IMG/VR virus record: IMGVR_UViG_3300033571_018919
Span: 62,001 to 126,000 of that record
DNA from: a virus
Reading direction: 5' to 3' (one strand)
Length of the DNA: 64,000 nucleotides
Shown here: positions 18,079 through 26,281 of the stretch, in pieces
How positions within the stretch are numbered: the stretch's first letter is position 1
Layout of the letters: each line of letters begins with the position of its first letter
Notes under the pieces: model-generated
Database searches by the model: none
The model's input: the letters and a program-made list of their open reading frames with translations, nothing else
What the model was told of the DNA's origin: nothing
Program-made: the position numbers and the translations under genes

Positions 18079-19472
18079 ACATGGTAAATTTATTAGTAGT
18101 ATTACAAAGTCATAGTAAATCTAATAATCAAAAACAGATTACTAGATATATGTCTAACGATAAAGCTGAAATCAGCTATCGTTGCATTAAATCTTTGATA
18201 AAATCATTAAATCATGTTTTAACAGAAAAGCCTAACGAAGTTAGAATTACACTTCAAATATTAGATGATCATAGTGACAGTAGTTTTTTAGATAAGCTTC
18301 AACAATTGATGAAGGACTGTAAGTTTGAGGTAAATCTAAAACATTTAGACACCTATGGAATAATGCCTAGTATTTTAGCGTGTTATGAGTATGGCAGAGA
18401 CCATGGAAAAGATTTAGTTTATTTCGCACAGGATGATTATCTTTACTATGAAACTTGTATTTTTGAAATGATTGATGCGTATTTTAGGTTTACAGAAAAA
18501 TCAAAACTTCCTGTATGCATTTATCCTTTTGATGATCCTTATAGATATGGTATTCCAGTCGATAGACAACCAATGGTTACAGTACATTTAGGAATAAAAC
18601 GACACTGGAGAACAGCGTTTGGTACAGCAAGTTGTTTTATGGTAGACCATGCTACACTAATAAAACATTTTGATTTATTTGACGCTATGGGAAATCACCC
18701 TGTTAATAATATAATGGAAGATTCAACTATTAACAGATTGTTTAGTGAACGAGGATGTCTACTTTTTACTCCCATACCTAGTTTAGCCCTACACGCACAA
18801 GCTGACACAGAAAAAGATCCTTATATCGATTGGAAAGAATTATGGGATCAATTCGCCGAAGATACTAAACAAAATTATAAACATTTATTTCAAACTGATA
18901 AAAAAATTGTTTTAAATTTGGGAGCCGGCAGCACTTCGGTTCATAGACAAACACTATTGTTTAAAGATTACAAAGAATTAACAGTTGATGTTAAAATAGC
19001 TGAACCAGATATAGTTGATGATATTGTGACATTGAACAATATTCCAGATGAGACTGTAGATGCTTTTTGGGCCTGCCATGTTGTGGAACATGTCTATTAT
19101 CATAAATTACCAAAAATGTTTAATTCTATGGTAAGAGTATTAAAAAAAGATGGATTTGGTATTATTCGTGTACCTGACATAGGATCAATCGCACATATGA
19201 TTGAAGATGATTTGTTTACACCTGTCTATGATAGCAGTGTCGGACCTATATGTCCGATAGATATTTTATATAGTTCACGTGTCTTAGTTGAAAAGTACGG
19301 AGAACCAATGGCACATAAAACAGGATTTACATTAAAATCTATGAATAGTATCTTACAGGACTTAAATATAAAAGCTTTCACCAATAAAGTTAATGGTGAA
19401 ATCGTAGCAATTTTGTTCAAGGATGTAAGTCCTGAACATTTATTTTCAAACCCTAATTTTAAATTTATATGA
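18069..19472 (+). CDS. Glycosyltransferase-like / methyltransferase fusion protein
   Basis: Residues 1 to about 260 resemble a family 2 glycosyltransferase (VNLLVVLQSHSKSNNQ, RITLQILDDHSD, LVYFAQDDYLYYE). Residues from about 280 form a Methyltransf_11-like domain (KIVLNLGAGSTSVH, FWACHVVEHVYYHKLP, GFGIIRVPDIG). The architecture mirrors the protein at 13702, with a different transferase half. A second possible start, ATG at 18081, would avoid the overlap with the upstream gene. It overlaps the downstream gene by 4 nt. Confidence 0.6.
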   Translation: MGLNMVNLLVVLQSHSKSNNQKQITRYMSNDKAEISYRCIKSLIKSLNHVLTEKPNEVRITLQILDDHSDSSFLDKLQQLMKDCKFEVNLKHLDTYGIMPSILACYEYGRDHGKDLVYFAQDDYLYYETCIFEMIDAYFRFTEKSKLPVCIYPFDDPYRYGIPVDRQPMVTVHLGIKRHWRTAFGTASCFMVDHATLIKHFDLFDAMGNHPVNNIMEDSTINRLFSERGCLLFTPIPSLALHAQADTEKDPYIDWKELWDQFAEDTKQNYKHLFQTDKKIVLNLGAGSTSVHRQTLLFKDYKELTVDVKIAEPDIVDDIVTLNNIPDETVDAFWACHVVEHVYYHKLPKMFNSMVRVLKKDGFGIIRVPDIGSIAHMIEDDLFTPVYDSSVGPICPIDILYSSRVLVEKYGEPMAHKTGFTLKSMNSILQDLNIKAFTNKVNGEIVAILFKDVSPEHLFSNPNFKFI

Positions 19473-19864
19473 AAAAAATATTTATAAACGGCACATTCGA
19501 CATTTTGCATAGAGGCCATTTAGAGTTATTGAACTATGCTAGAAATTTAGGAGATGAATTAAGCGTAGCTATAGATAGTGATGCCCGAGTCAAAAAACTT
19601 AAAGGTAAAGACAGACCAATTAATAGTCAAGAAGAAAGAGCATTGATGTTAATAAATCTAAAAGCAGTAGATAAAGTGTATCTGTTTGATACTGACAAAG
19701 ATTTAGTAAAATTAATTAGTGAACATGACGTTATGGTTAAGGGATCCGATTATAAAGATAAAAAAATAATTGGACAAGATGAATGCAAAGAATTAGTATT
19801 TTTTGAATATATAGATGGATACAGTACAACAGAAAAAATTCAAGATATTACTACTAGGGGATAA
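19469..19864 (+). CDS. HldE C-domain-like nucleotidyltransferase (heptose-1-P adenylyltransferase-like)
   Basis: This 131-residue protein is a cytidylyltransferase-fold enzyme with INGTFDILHRGHLELL (the HxGH motif as HRGH) and a C-terminal GYSTTEKIQDI in place of the usual STT(x)I(x) tail of RfaE C-domains. Bacterial HldE adenylylates heptose-1-phosphate for LPS cores. Here the domain is separate, and precedes the kinase domain instead of following it. The two genes overlap by 50 nt. Confidence 0.75.
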   Translation: MKKIFINGTFDILHRGHLELLNYARNLGDELSVAIDSDARVKKLKGKDRPINSQEERALMLINLKAVDKVYLFDTDKDLVKLISEHDVMVKGSDYKDKKIIGQDECKELVFFEYIDGYSTTEKIQDITTRG

Positions 19865-20567
19865 TGGTATTGATCAATATCAATATGGAACGGTGACGAG
19901 AATTAGTCCTGAAGCTCCTGTACCTGTATTGAATTATACACATACTGTAACCAAACCTGGCATGGCAGCTAATGTTAAGGACAATCTTGAAAAACTAAAC
20001 TGCCAAGTTGAATTCATTCATGGGATAAAAACGTCTATTAAAACTAGAGTTATAGATAGCAAAACCAAACATCATTTAATTAGGATAGATCAGGATTCTC
20101 CGAGTAAAGTGATTAAGATAGATTACAAAAGCCTATCACAATATGATGCAATAATAATCAGTGACTATAATAAAGGATCAATTGAATATGAAACAATCGA
20201 AAAAGTTCGTGAAAACTATGATGGTCCTATTTTTGTTGACACAAAAAAAACAGATTTAGTTAGATGTGAGGGATGTTATGTCAAAATCAATCAATCAGAG
20301 TTTGAGGCAGCAAAAACATATCCCACAGATTTAATAGTTACGAACGGAGATAAAGGTGTTAAATATAAAAATCAAACATTTAAAATTCCTAAAATAGAAG
20401 CTTTTGATGTTTGTGGAGCCGGAGATACGTTTTTAGCATCTCTTGCTTATAAGTATTGCGAAACTAAAGATATTATTGCTTCCATAAATTTTGCTATAAA
20501 AGCAGCAAATGTCACAATCCAGCATATAGGTGTTTACAGTCCAACATTAGAAGAAATAGAAAAATAA
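19815..20567 (+). CDS. HldE N-domain-like PfkB sugar kinase
   Basis: The 250-residue protein has the HldE kinase opening (KILLLGDNGIDQYQYG, then TRISPEAPVPVLNY), a changed PGGAANV motif (PGMAANV), the IIISDYNKGS strand and the PfkB signature AFDVCGAGDTF with the catalytic Asp. It is shorter than the roughly 315-residue kinase half of bacterial HldE. The predicted role is phosphorylation of a heptose-7-phosphate at O-1. It starts inside the adenylyltransferase gene in another frame, so the pair is probably translationally coupled. Confidence 0.75.
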   Translation: MDTVQQKKFKILLLGDNGIDQYQYGTVTRISPEAPVPVLNYTHTVTKPGMAANVKDNLEKLNCQVEFIHGIKTSIKTRVIDSKTKHHLIRIDQDSPSKVIKIDYKSLSQYDAIIISDYNKGSIEYETIEKVRENYDGPIFVDTKKTDLVRCEGCYVKINQSEFEAAKTYPTDLIVTNGDKGVKYKNQTFKIPKIEAFDVCGAGDTFLASLAYKYCETKDIIASINFAIKAANVTIQHIGVYSPTLEEIEK

Positions 20568-20568
20568 T

Positions 20569-20946
20569 ATGACAAGACTAGAAGGTTATGTAGAAAAAGG
20601 TTGGGGCCATGAATTAATATGGGCTACCAACGATCAGTACTGTGGGAAGTTATTGAAATTTAACACAGGTGCAAAATTTAGTATGCATTTTCATGCTAAA
20701 AAAGATGAATCTTGGTATGTATTAGATGGGTCGTTTATCGTTAAAGTTATTGACACTAACAATGCCAACATGCACGAATGTAAACTTGAGCAAGGTATGA
20801 CATGGAGAAATCTACCATTAGTGCCTCATCAAATAGAGTGCATTGAAGCAGGAACTATTATTGAAGTTAGTACTCCAGATAGTGTAGAAGATAATTTTAG
20901 AGTAATGCCAGGAGACAGTCAAAAAAATGAATATATTCCAAACTGA
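20569..20946 (+). CDS. Cupin-fold protein, sugar isomerase/epimerase-like
   Basis: This is a 125-residue single cupin. The metal-binding set is visible as MHFHAKKDESWYVLDG (H-x-H-x4-E) and VPHQIE. Such small cupins resemble the C-terminal part of type II mannose-6-phosphate isomerases. It directly follows the kinase gene and is the last recognisable member of the sugar set. Isomerisation of a sugar phosphate or nucleotide sugar is an inference from context. Confidence 0.6.
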   Translation: MTRLEGYVEKGWGHELIWATNDQYCGKLLKFNTGAKFSMHFHAKKDESWYVLDGSFIVKVIDTNNANMHECKLEQGMTWRNLPLVPHQIECIEAGTIIEVSTPDSVEDNFRVMPGDSQKNEYIPN

Positions 20947-21361
20947 CTACGACACAAGATTACAGGATTGGTATAATCTTAAACAATCGTCTAGGGAGTT
21001 AGATATACTTGAAAAGTGTGTAAAGATTGATAATTGGTGGCAAAAAGCACCTTTAGTAAACCGTTATTTACATACAATGGATACAGATTCTTGGCCTGAT
21101 CCTTGGGAACTTTTGGTAGAAAATACCTACTGTGAAGTTGCAAGAGCGTTAGGAATGTGTTATACTTTATACATGACCGGCGTTAATGATATAGAAATGG
21201 TTGAAGCAACAGATAATTTAGGTAATGATGTGGTATTAGTCCTAATCGACAGTGCAAAATATATACTTAATTATTGGCCCGACACGGTAGTAAATAACTG
21301 TCTACAAGACTTTCGTATCAATCGAACAGTCAACATACAAACACTCTTACAAAAATTATAA
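20927..21361 (+). CDS. Hypothetical protein
   Basis: The 144-residue, Trp- and Asp-rich soluble protein has no motif I recognise. It overlaps the cupin gene by 20 nt and ends 10 nt before nrdA, so it is cotranscribed with both. No signal peptide or membrane helix is present. Confidence 0.6.
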   Translation: MNIFQTDYDTRLQDWYNLKQSSRELDILEKCVKIDNWWQKAPLVNRYLHTMDTDSWPDPWELLVENTYCEVARALGMCYTLYMTGVNDIEMVEATDNLGNDVVLVLIDSAKYILNYWPDTVVNNCLQDFRINRTVNIQTLLQKL

Positions 21362-21371
21362 TAGGTAAAAT

Positions 21372-23705
21372 ATGAATAATATCACAGTCATCAAACGCAG
21401 CGGAGAAATAGTACCATTAGATATAAGCAAAATTCAAAGACAAGTGCAATATGGATGCAGAGGAATCGAACATGTTAGTCCTAGCATGATTGAAATTAAA
21501 GCGCAAATAGAATTGCATGACGGCATTAGCACAGAAACAATTGATGAATTATTGCTTAAGGCAATGGTTGATTTGATTGATGAAACAGAAAATCCTGACA
21601 TAAACCATGTCAATTATCAGTATGTAGCAGGAAGACAAAAAGTAAGTATGTTACGTAAAGAGGTTTATGGTATATATTCTCCACCGCCATTGTATGAGAT
21701 TGTAAAGAAAAATATTGAATTAGGAATGTATACTCCTGAGTTGTTAGAATGGTATACAAAAGAAGAATGGGATATTATTGACTTATTCATTGACCACAGC
21801 AAGGACGAAAATTATACCTATGCGGCTATCGCACAATTGGCAGAAAAGTACTTAGTTCAGAACCGTGCTACTGGTCAAATCTATGAAACACCGCAAGTAA
21901 GATATGCTATTGCCGCAGCAACAGCATTTCATAACGAACCAAAGGAGAAACGATTAAAATATGTTAAAGAATATTACGAATGCGCTAGTGACGGGCATTT
22001 CACGTTGGCTACCCCTGTGTTGGCGGGTCTTGGCACAACTACAAAACAGTTTAGTAGTTGTGTCCTTATTAGTAGTGATGATACTCTTGATTCAATTTTT
22101 GCAGCTGGTGAAATGATGGCAAAATATGCTAGCAAACGTGCTGGCATAGGATTAGAGATTGGGCGTATTCGTCCAGTAGGTGCCCCTATTCGTAATGGTG
22201 AAATCAAACATACAGGCATGATTCCTTTCTTAAAGAAATGGTTTGGTGACTTACGTAGTTGTAGTCAAGGTGGTGTGCGTAATGCAAGTTGCACAGTTAC
22301 CTTTCCTGTATGGCATTATCAGTTTGAAGATTTAATTGTACTTAAAAATAATCAAGGAACAGAAGAAACACGTGTTCGTCAAATGGATTATAGTGTAGTA
22401 ATTAATAAAATGTTTTGGAATCGTTTTAAAAACAATGAAAACATTACACTGTTCGATCCTCATGAGGTACCTGATTTATACGAAGCGTTTTATAGAGATT
22501 CAGAAGAATTTGAAAAACTCTATAAAATGTATGAGCATAAGAAAAATATAAAGAAAAAAGTATTACCTGCAGTAGAGATTATCAAAAATGGTATACTGAA
22601 AGAAAGAACAGATACCGGTCGTATCTATATGGTTTTTATTGATAACGTCATAAATCAAGGCCCATTCGATACTAAATTAGATCCTATCTATCAAAGTAAT
22701 CTCTGCCAAGAAATATTGTTACCTACCCGACCATTTCAAAGAATTGAAGATGTGAACGGTAGAATAGCACTTTGCACACTTGGTAGTATTAATTGGGGAG
22801 CATTTAAAACTCCGCAAGAGATGCGCAAAGCATGTAGAGTCTTAGTCAGAAGTTTAAGTAATCTTTTAGGATATCAAGATTTCTTAAGTGTACAAAGCAA
22901 ATTAGCAAATGAAGATTTTGAGCCACTAGGTGTGGGTATTACAAATCTTGCTTATTGGCATGCAAAGCGTAACATGAAATATGGACAGGAAGATAGTTTA
23001 GCAGAAGTAAAACGTTGGATAGAACATCAGGCTTACTACTTGACAGAAATGAGTGTTGAACTAGCACAAGAGCGCGGACCATGTAAATTGAGTGGTCAAA
23101 CATATTATGGTAAAGGCATATTCCCTTGGGAAAGACGCAACAAAGGGGTCGATGAACTCACTAACTTTGCACCTAGTACAAACTTAGATTGGGAAGCATT
23201 AAGAACTAAACTGTTACAATATGGTATTAGAAATGCTACACTAATGGCTATTGCACCTGTCGAGAGTTCCAGTGTTGTACTAAACAGCACGAATGGTATT
23301 GAATTACCAATGGAATTAATTAGTGTAAAAGAAAGCAAAGCAGGTAGCTTTGTACAAGTAGTTCCTGAATATAAGCGTTTAAAAAATCGGTATCAATTAA
23401 TGTGGGAACAAAAAGATTGCGTAGACTATTTGAAAACAAGTGCTGTCTTAGCTGCATACATAGACCAAAGCATTAGTACAAATACTTTTTACAATCCTGC
23501 ATTTTACAATGGTAAAGTGCCAGGCACACTAATTGCTAAAAATTTGATGCTAGCATACAAGTGGGGAATAAAAACAATATATTATAGCCTCATTAATAAA
23601 GTTGGTGCTAAAGCAAATTTAAGTGAAGAACAAAATAACGTAGTATATTTTCAAAGTCCTAAAGAAACAGAGGACGAAGAATATTGCGAGAGTTGCGTTC
23701 TATAA
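21372..23705 (+). CDS. nrdA: Ribonucleoside-diphosphate reductase, alpha subunit (class I)
   Basis: This 777-residue protein matches the usual length of class Ia NrdA. It has an N-terminal ATP cone (residues about 3-95), the active-site Cys in FSSCVLISSDDTLDS, the N-x-C-x-E triad in NLCQEILLPTRP, the second redox Cys in ALCTLGSINW, the tyrosine pair of the radical path in IKTIYYSLINK, and a C-terminal redox tail CESCVL that can be reduced by the glutaredoxin encoded downstream. No intron or intein is seen. It makes deoxynucleotides for phage replication with NrdB. Confidence 0.95.
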   Translation: MNNITVIKRSGEIVPLDISKIQRQVQYGCRGIEHVSPSMIEIKAQIELHDGISTETIDELLLKAMVDLIDETENPDINHVNYQYVAGRQKVSMLRKEVYGIYSPPPLYEIVKKNIELGMYTPELLEWYTKEEWDIIDLFIDHSKDENYTYAAIAQLAEKYLVQNRATGQIYETPQVRYAIAAATAFHNEPKEKRLKYVKEYYECASDGHFTLATPVLAGLGTTTKQFSSCVLISSDDTLDSIFAAGEMMAKYASKRAGIGLEIGRIRPVGAPIRNGEIKHTGMIPFLKKWFGDLRSCSQGGVRNASCTVTFPVWHYQFEDLIVLKNNQGTEETRVRQMDYSVVINKMFWNRFKNNENITLFDPHEVPDLYEAFYRDSEEFEKLYKMYEHKKNIKKKVLPAVEIIKNGILKERTDTGRIYMVFIDNVINQGPFDTKLDPIYQSNLCQEILLPTRPFQRIEDVNGRIALCTLGSINWGAFKTPQEMRKACRVLVRSLSNLLGYQDFLSVQSKLANEDFEPLGVGITNLAYWHAKRNMKYGQEDSLAEVKRWIEHQAYYLTEMSVELAQERGPCKLSGQTYYGKGIFPWERRNKGVDELTNFAPSTNLDWEALRTKLLQYGIRNATLMAIAPVESSSVVLNSTNGIELPMELISVKESKAGSFVQVVPEYKRLKNRYQLMWEQKDCVDYLKTSAVLAAYIDQSISTNTFYNPAFYNGKVPGTLIAKNLMLAYKWGIKTIYYSLINKVGAKANLSEEQNNVVYFQSPKETEDEEYCESCVL

Positions 23706-24352
23706 TGGCGCATTTAGTTGCTAACCTCCCACCAGTGCATTGTTATATTCGTAAAGAATTCCTTTATGATTTTACTAAAGGGTTCGGCGAATATGAACCA
23801 TGCATTTGGATTACAATAAAAAGTATTCGTGGACAAGCGTTTCGTATTGAAGCCTATTTACCTAACTATGGAGCTTTGTATGACAAGTTGCCACTTAATG
23901 CGTTTGTAAGTAGAACAGATAATTTAGATGCCGATAAATTCTTACCCTTAGACACATTACAAATATGGGATTGTTTTAGTTATGATTTTACTGTAATACA
24001 AAAGGCATTTTTAAAAAACTTAACAGCTAAATTTTACGCTAAGGATAAACAATTTTATTCAGGTAATTACTTATTCACAGTTGATCATTGCAGCCCAGAC
24101 ACAAATATAATTGATACAAGTTACAGTGAATATCCTGAGGATCACAAAAGTTTTAATTTTATAGAATTAGACAATGGACAATATGCAGCACAACCAAATA
24201 ACAGATGTATTTTCTTAGATGCAGCAAGTAATCCAAATACATTGTTATTTCCTGATTTTATAGTATGCTCTAAAAAATATGTAGTAGAAACCAATCCTAA
24301 ATGGAGTTTAGGAGACACAAACACAGTTATGTATGAAAAGGTAGAAAAATGA
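23705..24352 (+). CDS. Conserved hypothetical protein between nrdA and nrdB
   Basis: The 215-residue protein starts at the ATG overlapping the nrdA stop by one base (TAATG); a GTG-type extension to 23684 is less likely. It has no recognised domain. Its last bases overlap the nrdB start (ATGA at 24349), so it sits inside the reductase operon and may act with the reductase, but nothing in the sequence shows how. Confidence 0.65.
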   Translation: MAHLVANLPPVHCYIRKEFLYDFTKGFGEYEPCIWITIKSIRGQAFRIEAYLPNYGALYDKLPLNAFVSRTDNLDADKFLPLDTLQIWDCFSYDFTVIQKAFLKNLTAKFYAKDKQFYSGNYLFTVDHCSPDTNIIDTSYSEYPEDHKSFNFIELDNGQYAAQPNNRCIFLDAASNPNTLLFPDFIVCSKKYVVETNPKWSLGDTNTVMYEKVEK

Positions 24353-25449
24353 GTAAACAACAATATGATATAGGTAAAAAGGTAAATTATTTACAAAGAA
24401 ATATGTTTTTGGATATAGAAGGGCCTGTCACAGTGCAGCGTTTTGAAGAAGTTAAATATCCAAAGATTGCAAAGTATGAAGAAACTGCACGTGGTTTCTT
24501 TTGGGTGCCAGAAGAAATTAGTTTGACTAAAGACAAGATAGACCATAAAGAAGCAAGTGATACAGTAAAGCATATTTTCACAAGCAATTTATTACGTCAA
24601 ACAGCACTCGACAGTATTCAAGGTCGTGCGCCTGCACAAGTATTTGGTCCAGTAATTAGTGTACCGGAACTTGAAGCATTAGTGAATAACTGGAGTTTCT
24701 TTGAAACTAATATTCACAGTAAATCATATTCCCACATTATTCGTAATGTATATGGAGTACCAAAAGAAGAATTCAATAAGATACACGACACAAAAGAAAT
24801 TGTTGAAATGGCATCAAATGTAGGTGAGTATTATGACAAACTACATCAACTTAACTGTAGCAAAGAAACAGGAGCTATGGTATCAGAAGATGATCACATT
24901 AAAGCTATTTGGTTAGCACTAAATGCAAGTTACGCACTTGAGGCATTGCGCTTTATGGTTAGTTTTGCTACAAGTCTTGCGATGGTAGAAAATAAAATAT
25001 TCATTGGTAATGGTAATATCATAAGTCTTATTTTACAAGACGAATTACTACATACCGAATGGACAGCATATTTAATTAATCAAGTAGTAAAAGATGATCA
25101 CAGATTTGCAAAAGCAAAACTAGACTGTGAAAAAGAAGTTTATGAAATGTATCTTAGCGTCATTAAAGAAGAAAAACAATGGGCAGAATATTTGTTTAGT
25201 AAGGGCGTAGTAATTGGACTAAACAGCGATATTCTTAAGGACTTTGTTGACTTCACAGCTTTTAATCGGTTGAAAGACATAGGCATTAAATATTTAGAGA
25301 ATCATCCAAAAAGCAGTCCTATTCCTTGGTTCAGTAAGCACGTGAACATAAACAAGAAACAGGTAGCTTTGCAAGAGAATGAATCTACTAACTACGTTAT
25401 TGGAGTTATGTCTGACGAGGTTAGTTTAGAAGAACTACCTGTACTATAA
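24349..25449 (+). CDS. nrdB: Ribonucleoside-diphosphate reductase, beta subunit (class I)
   Basis: The 366-residue protein aligns with E. coli NrdB: FFWVPEEISLTKDKID, TALDSIQGRAP (metal ligand Asp), HSKSYSHIIRN (radical Tyr and ligand His), NASYALEALRF (ligand Glu), LQDELLHTEW (ligands Glu and His), and the C-terminal STNYVIG with the conserved Tyr. One deviation is E-T-N-I-H, where E. coli has E-T-I-H, placing an extra residue between two metal ligands. It provides the radical cofactor to NrdA. Confidence 0.93.
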   Translation: MSKQQYDIGKKVNYLQRNMFLDIEGPVTVQRFEEVKYPKIAKYEETARGFFWVPEEISLTKDKIDHKEASDTVKHIFTSNLLRQTALDSIQGRAPAQVFGPVISVPELEALVNNWSFFETNIHSKSYSHIIRNVYGVPKEEFNKIHDTKEIVEMASNVGEYYDKLHQLNCSKETGAMVSEDDHIKAIWLALNASYALEALRFMVSFATSLAMVENKIFIGNGNIISLILQDELLHTEWTAYLINQVVKDDHRFAKAKLDCEKEVYEMYLSVIKEEKQWAEYLFSKGVVIGLNSDILKDFVDFTAFNRLKDIGIKYLENHPKSSPIPWFSKHVNINKKQVALQENESTNYVIGVMSDEVSLEELPVL

Positions 25450-25470
25450 AAAATAATAAAGGGGAGAAGT

Positions 25471-25701
25471 ATGCAGGCAGTAGTATGGAGCAAGTACCAC
25501 TGTCCTTTTTGTGACCAAGCAAAAGCATTATTAGAAGCAAAAGGGATAGAGTACGTAGAAAAGAAAATAGGAGATGGGTACACTAGAGAAGATTTACTAG
25601 AAGAAGTACCTACTGCAAGAACAGTACCACAAATTTTCGTAGATGGAAAACTCATAGGTGGGTTTACAGAACTAAAGAAAATGCTAATTGAAAGCAAATA
25701 A
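25471..25701 (+). CDS. Glutaredoxin
   Basis: This 76-residue protein has the dithiol active site CPFC at residues 11-14 after a hydrophobic strand, the cis-Pro motif TVPQIF, and IGGFTEL for glutathione binding. A ribosome-binding site (AGGGGAG) lies just upstream. It follows nrdB, so the likely main task is reduction of the reductase; a role in Fe-S trafficking is possible but a CPFC site is not the usual CGFS type. Confidence 0.9.
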   Translation: MQAVVWSKYHCPFCDQAKALLEAKGIEYVEKKIGDGYTREDLLEEVPTARTVPQIFVDGKLIGGFTELKKMLIESK

Positions 25702-25994
25702 TGGAACTAAACAAAATTTACACATTTAAATTAAACTCAGGTGAAGAGATAATTGCTAAAATAGTAGGCGACGGTCCTAAGTTTATCGTAATACAAAACC
25801 CCGTTTCAGTAGCCCCAAACGGTAAGGGAATCGGATTAATTCCTAGCTTATTCACTGCTGATATTAACGGTGAGGCCAAGCTAAATATTAATAGTGTTAG
25901 TGTGTATGCAGAGACCGACGAAAGCATACAAACTAAGTACATTGAGATAACTACTGGAATAAGTATTCCAGATAAAAAGATTTTAGTAGGATAA
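25701..25994 (+). CDS. Small conserved phage protein, possibly LSm/SH3-like barrel
   Basis: The 97-residue protein starts by one-base overlap with the glutaredoxin stop (TAATG). The N-terminal NKIYTFKLNSGEEIIAKIVG and following strands look like a small beta barrel. I do not recognise a defined family. Position between glutaredoxin and the PAAR gene gives no clear function. Confidence 0.55.
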   Translation: MELNKIYTFKLNSGEEIIAKIVGDGPKFIVIQNPVSVAPNGKGIGLIPSLFTADINGEAKLNINSVSVYAETDESIQTKYIEITTGISIPDKKILVG

Positions 25995-25999
25995 ATTAA

Positions 26000-26281
26000 A
26001 TGCCAAAACTTAGTCGTGTAGGAGATACAGATCAGCCCGGAGGTGCGATAGTCCGTGGTGCTCAAACTGTTATCTGTAATGGAATTAAAGTAGGACTGCA
26101 TGTCAGCCCCATTACACCTCACGCCCCTTGGGGAACCCCGCACCCTCCCCATCATAATGCAGTCACAACAAACGGTAGCCCAACTGTATTCGCAGAAGGC
26201 GCACCTGTACTCAGAGTAGGATCTGGAAACAGTTGTGGACACAGTATTGTGAAGGGGAGTCCAGATGTTTTCGTGCCATGA
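26000..26281 (+). CDS. PAAR-motif spike-tip protein
   Basis: This 93-residue protein is a complete PAAR domain: MPKLSRVGDTDQPGGAIVRG, then repeated short strands with Pro/His/Gly turns (TPHAPWGTPHPPHHN) and a final GSGNSCGHSIVKGSPDVFV. In T4-like phages such proteins cap the central baseplate spike and bind a metal through His/Cys. It overlaps the next gene as ATGA. Confidence 0.85.
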   Translation: MPKLSRVGDTDQPGGAIVRGAQTVICNGIKVGLHVSPITPHAPWGTPHPPHHNAVTTNGSPTVFAEGAPVLRVGSGNSCGHSIVKGSPDVFVP

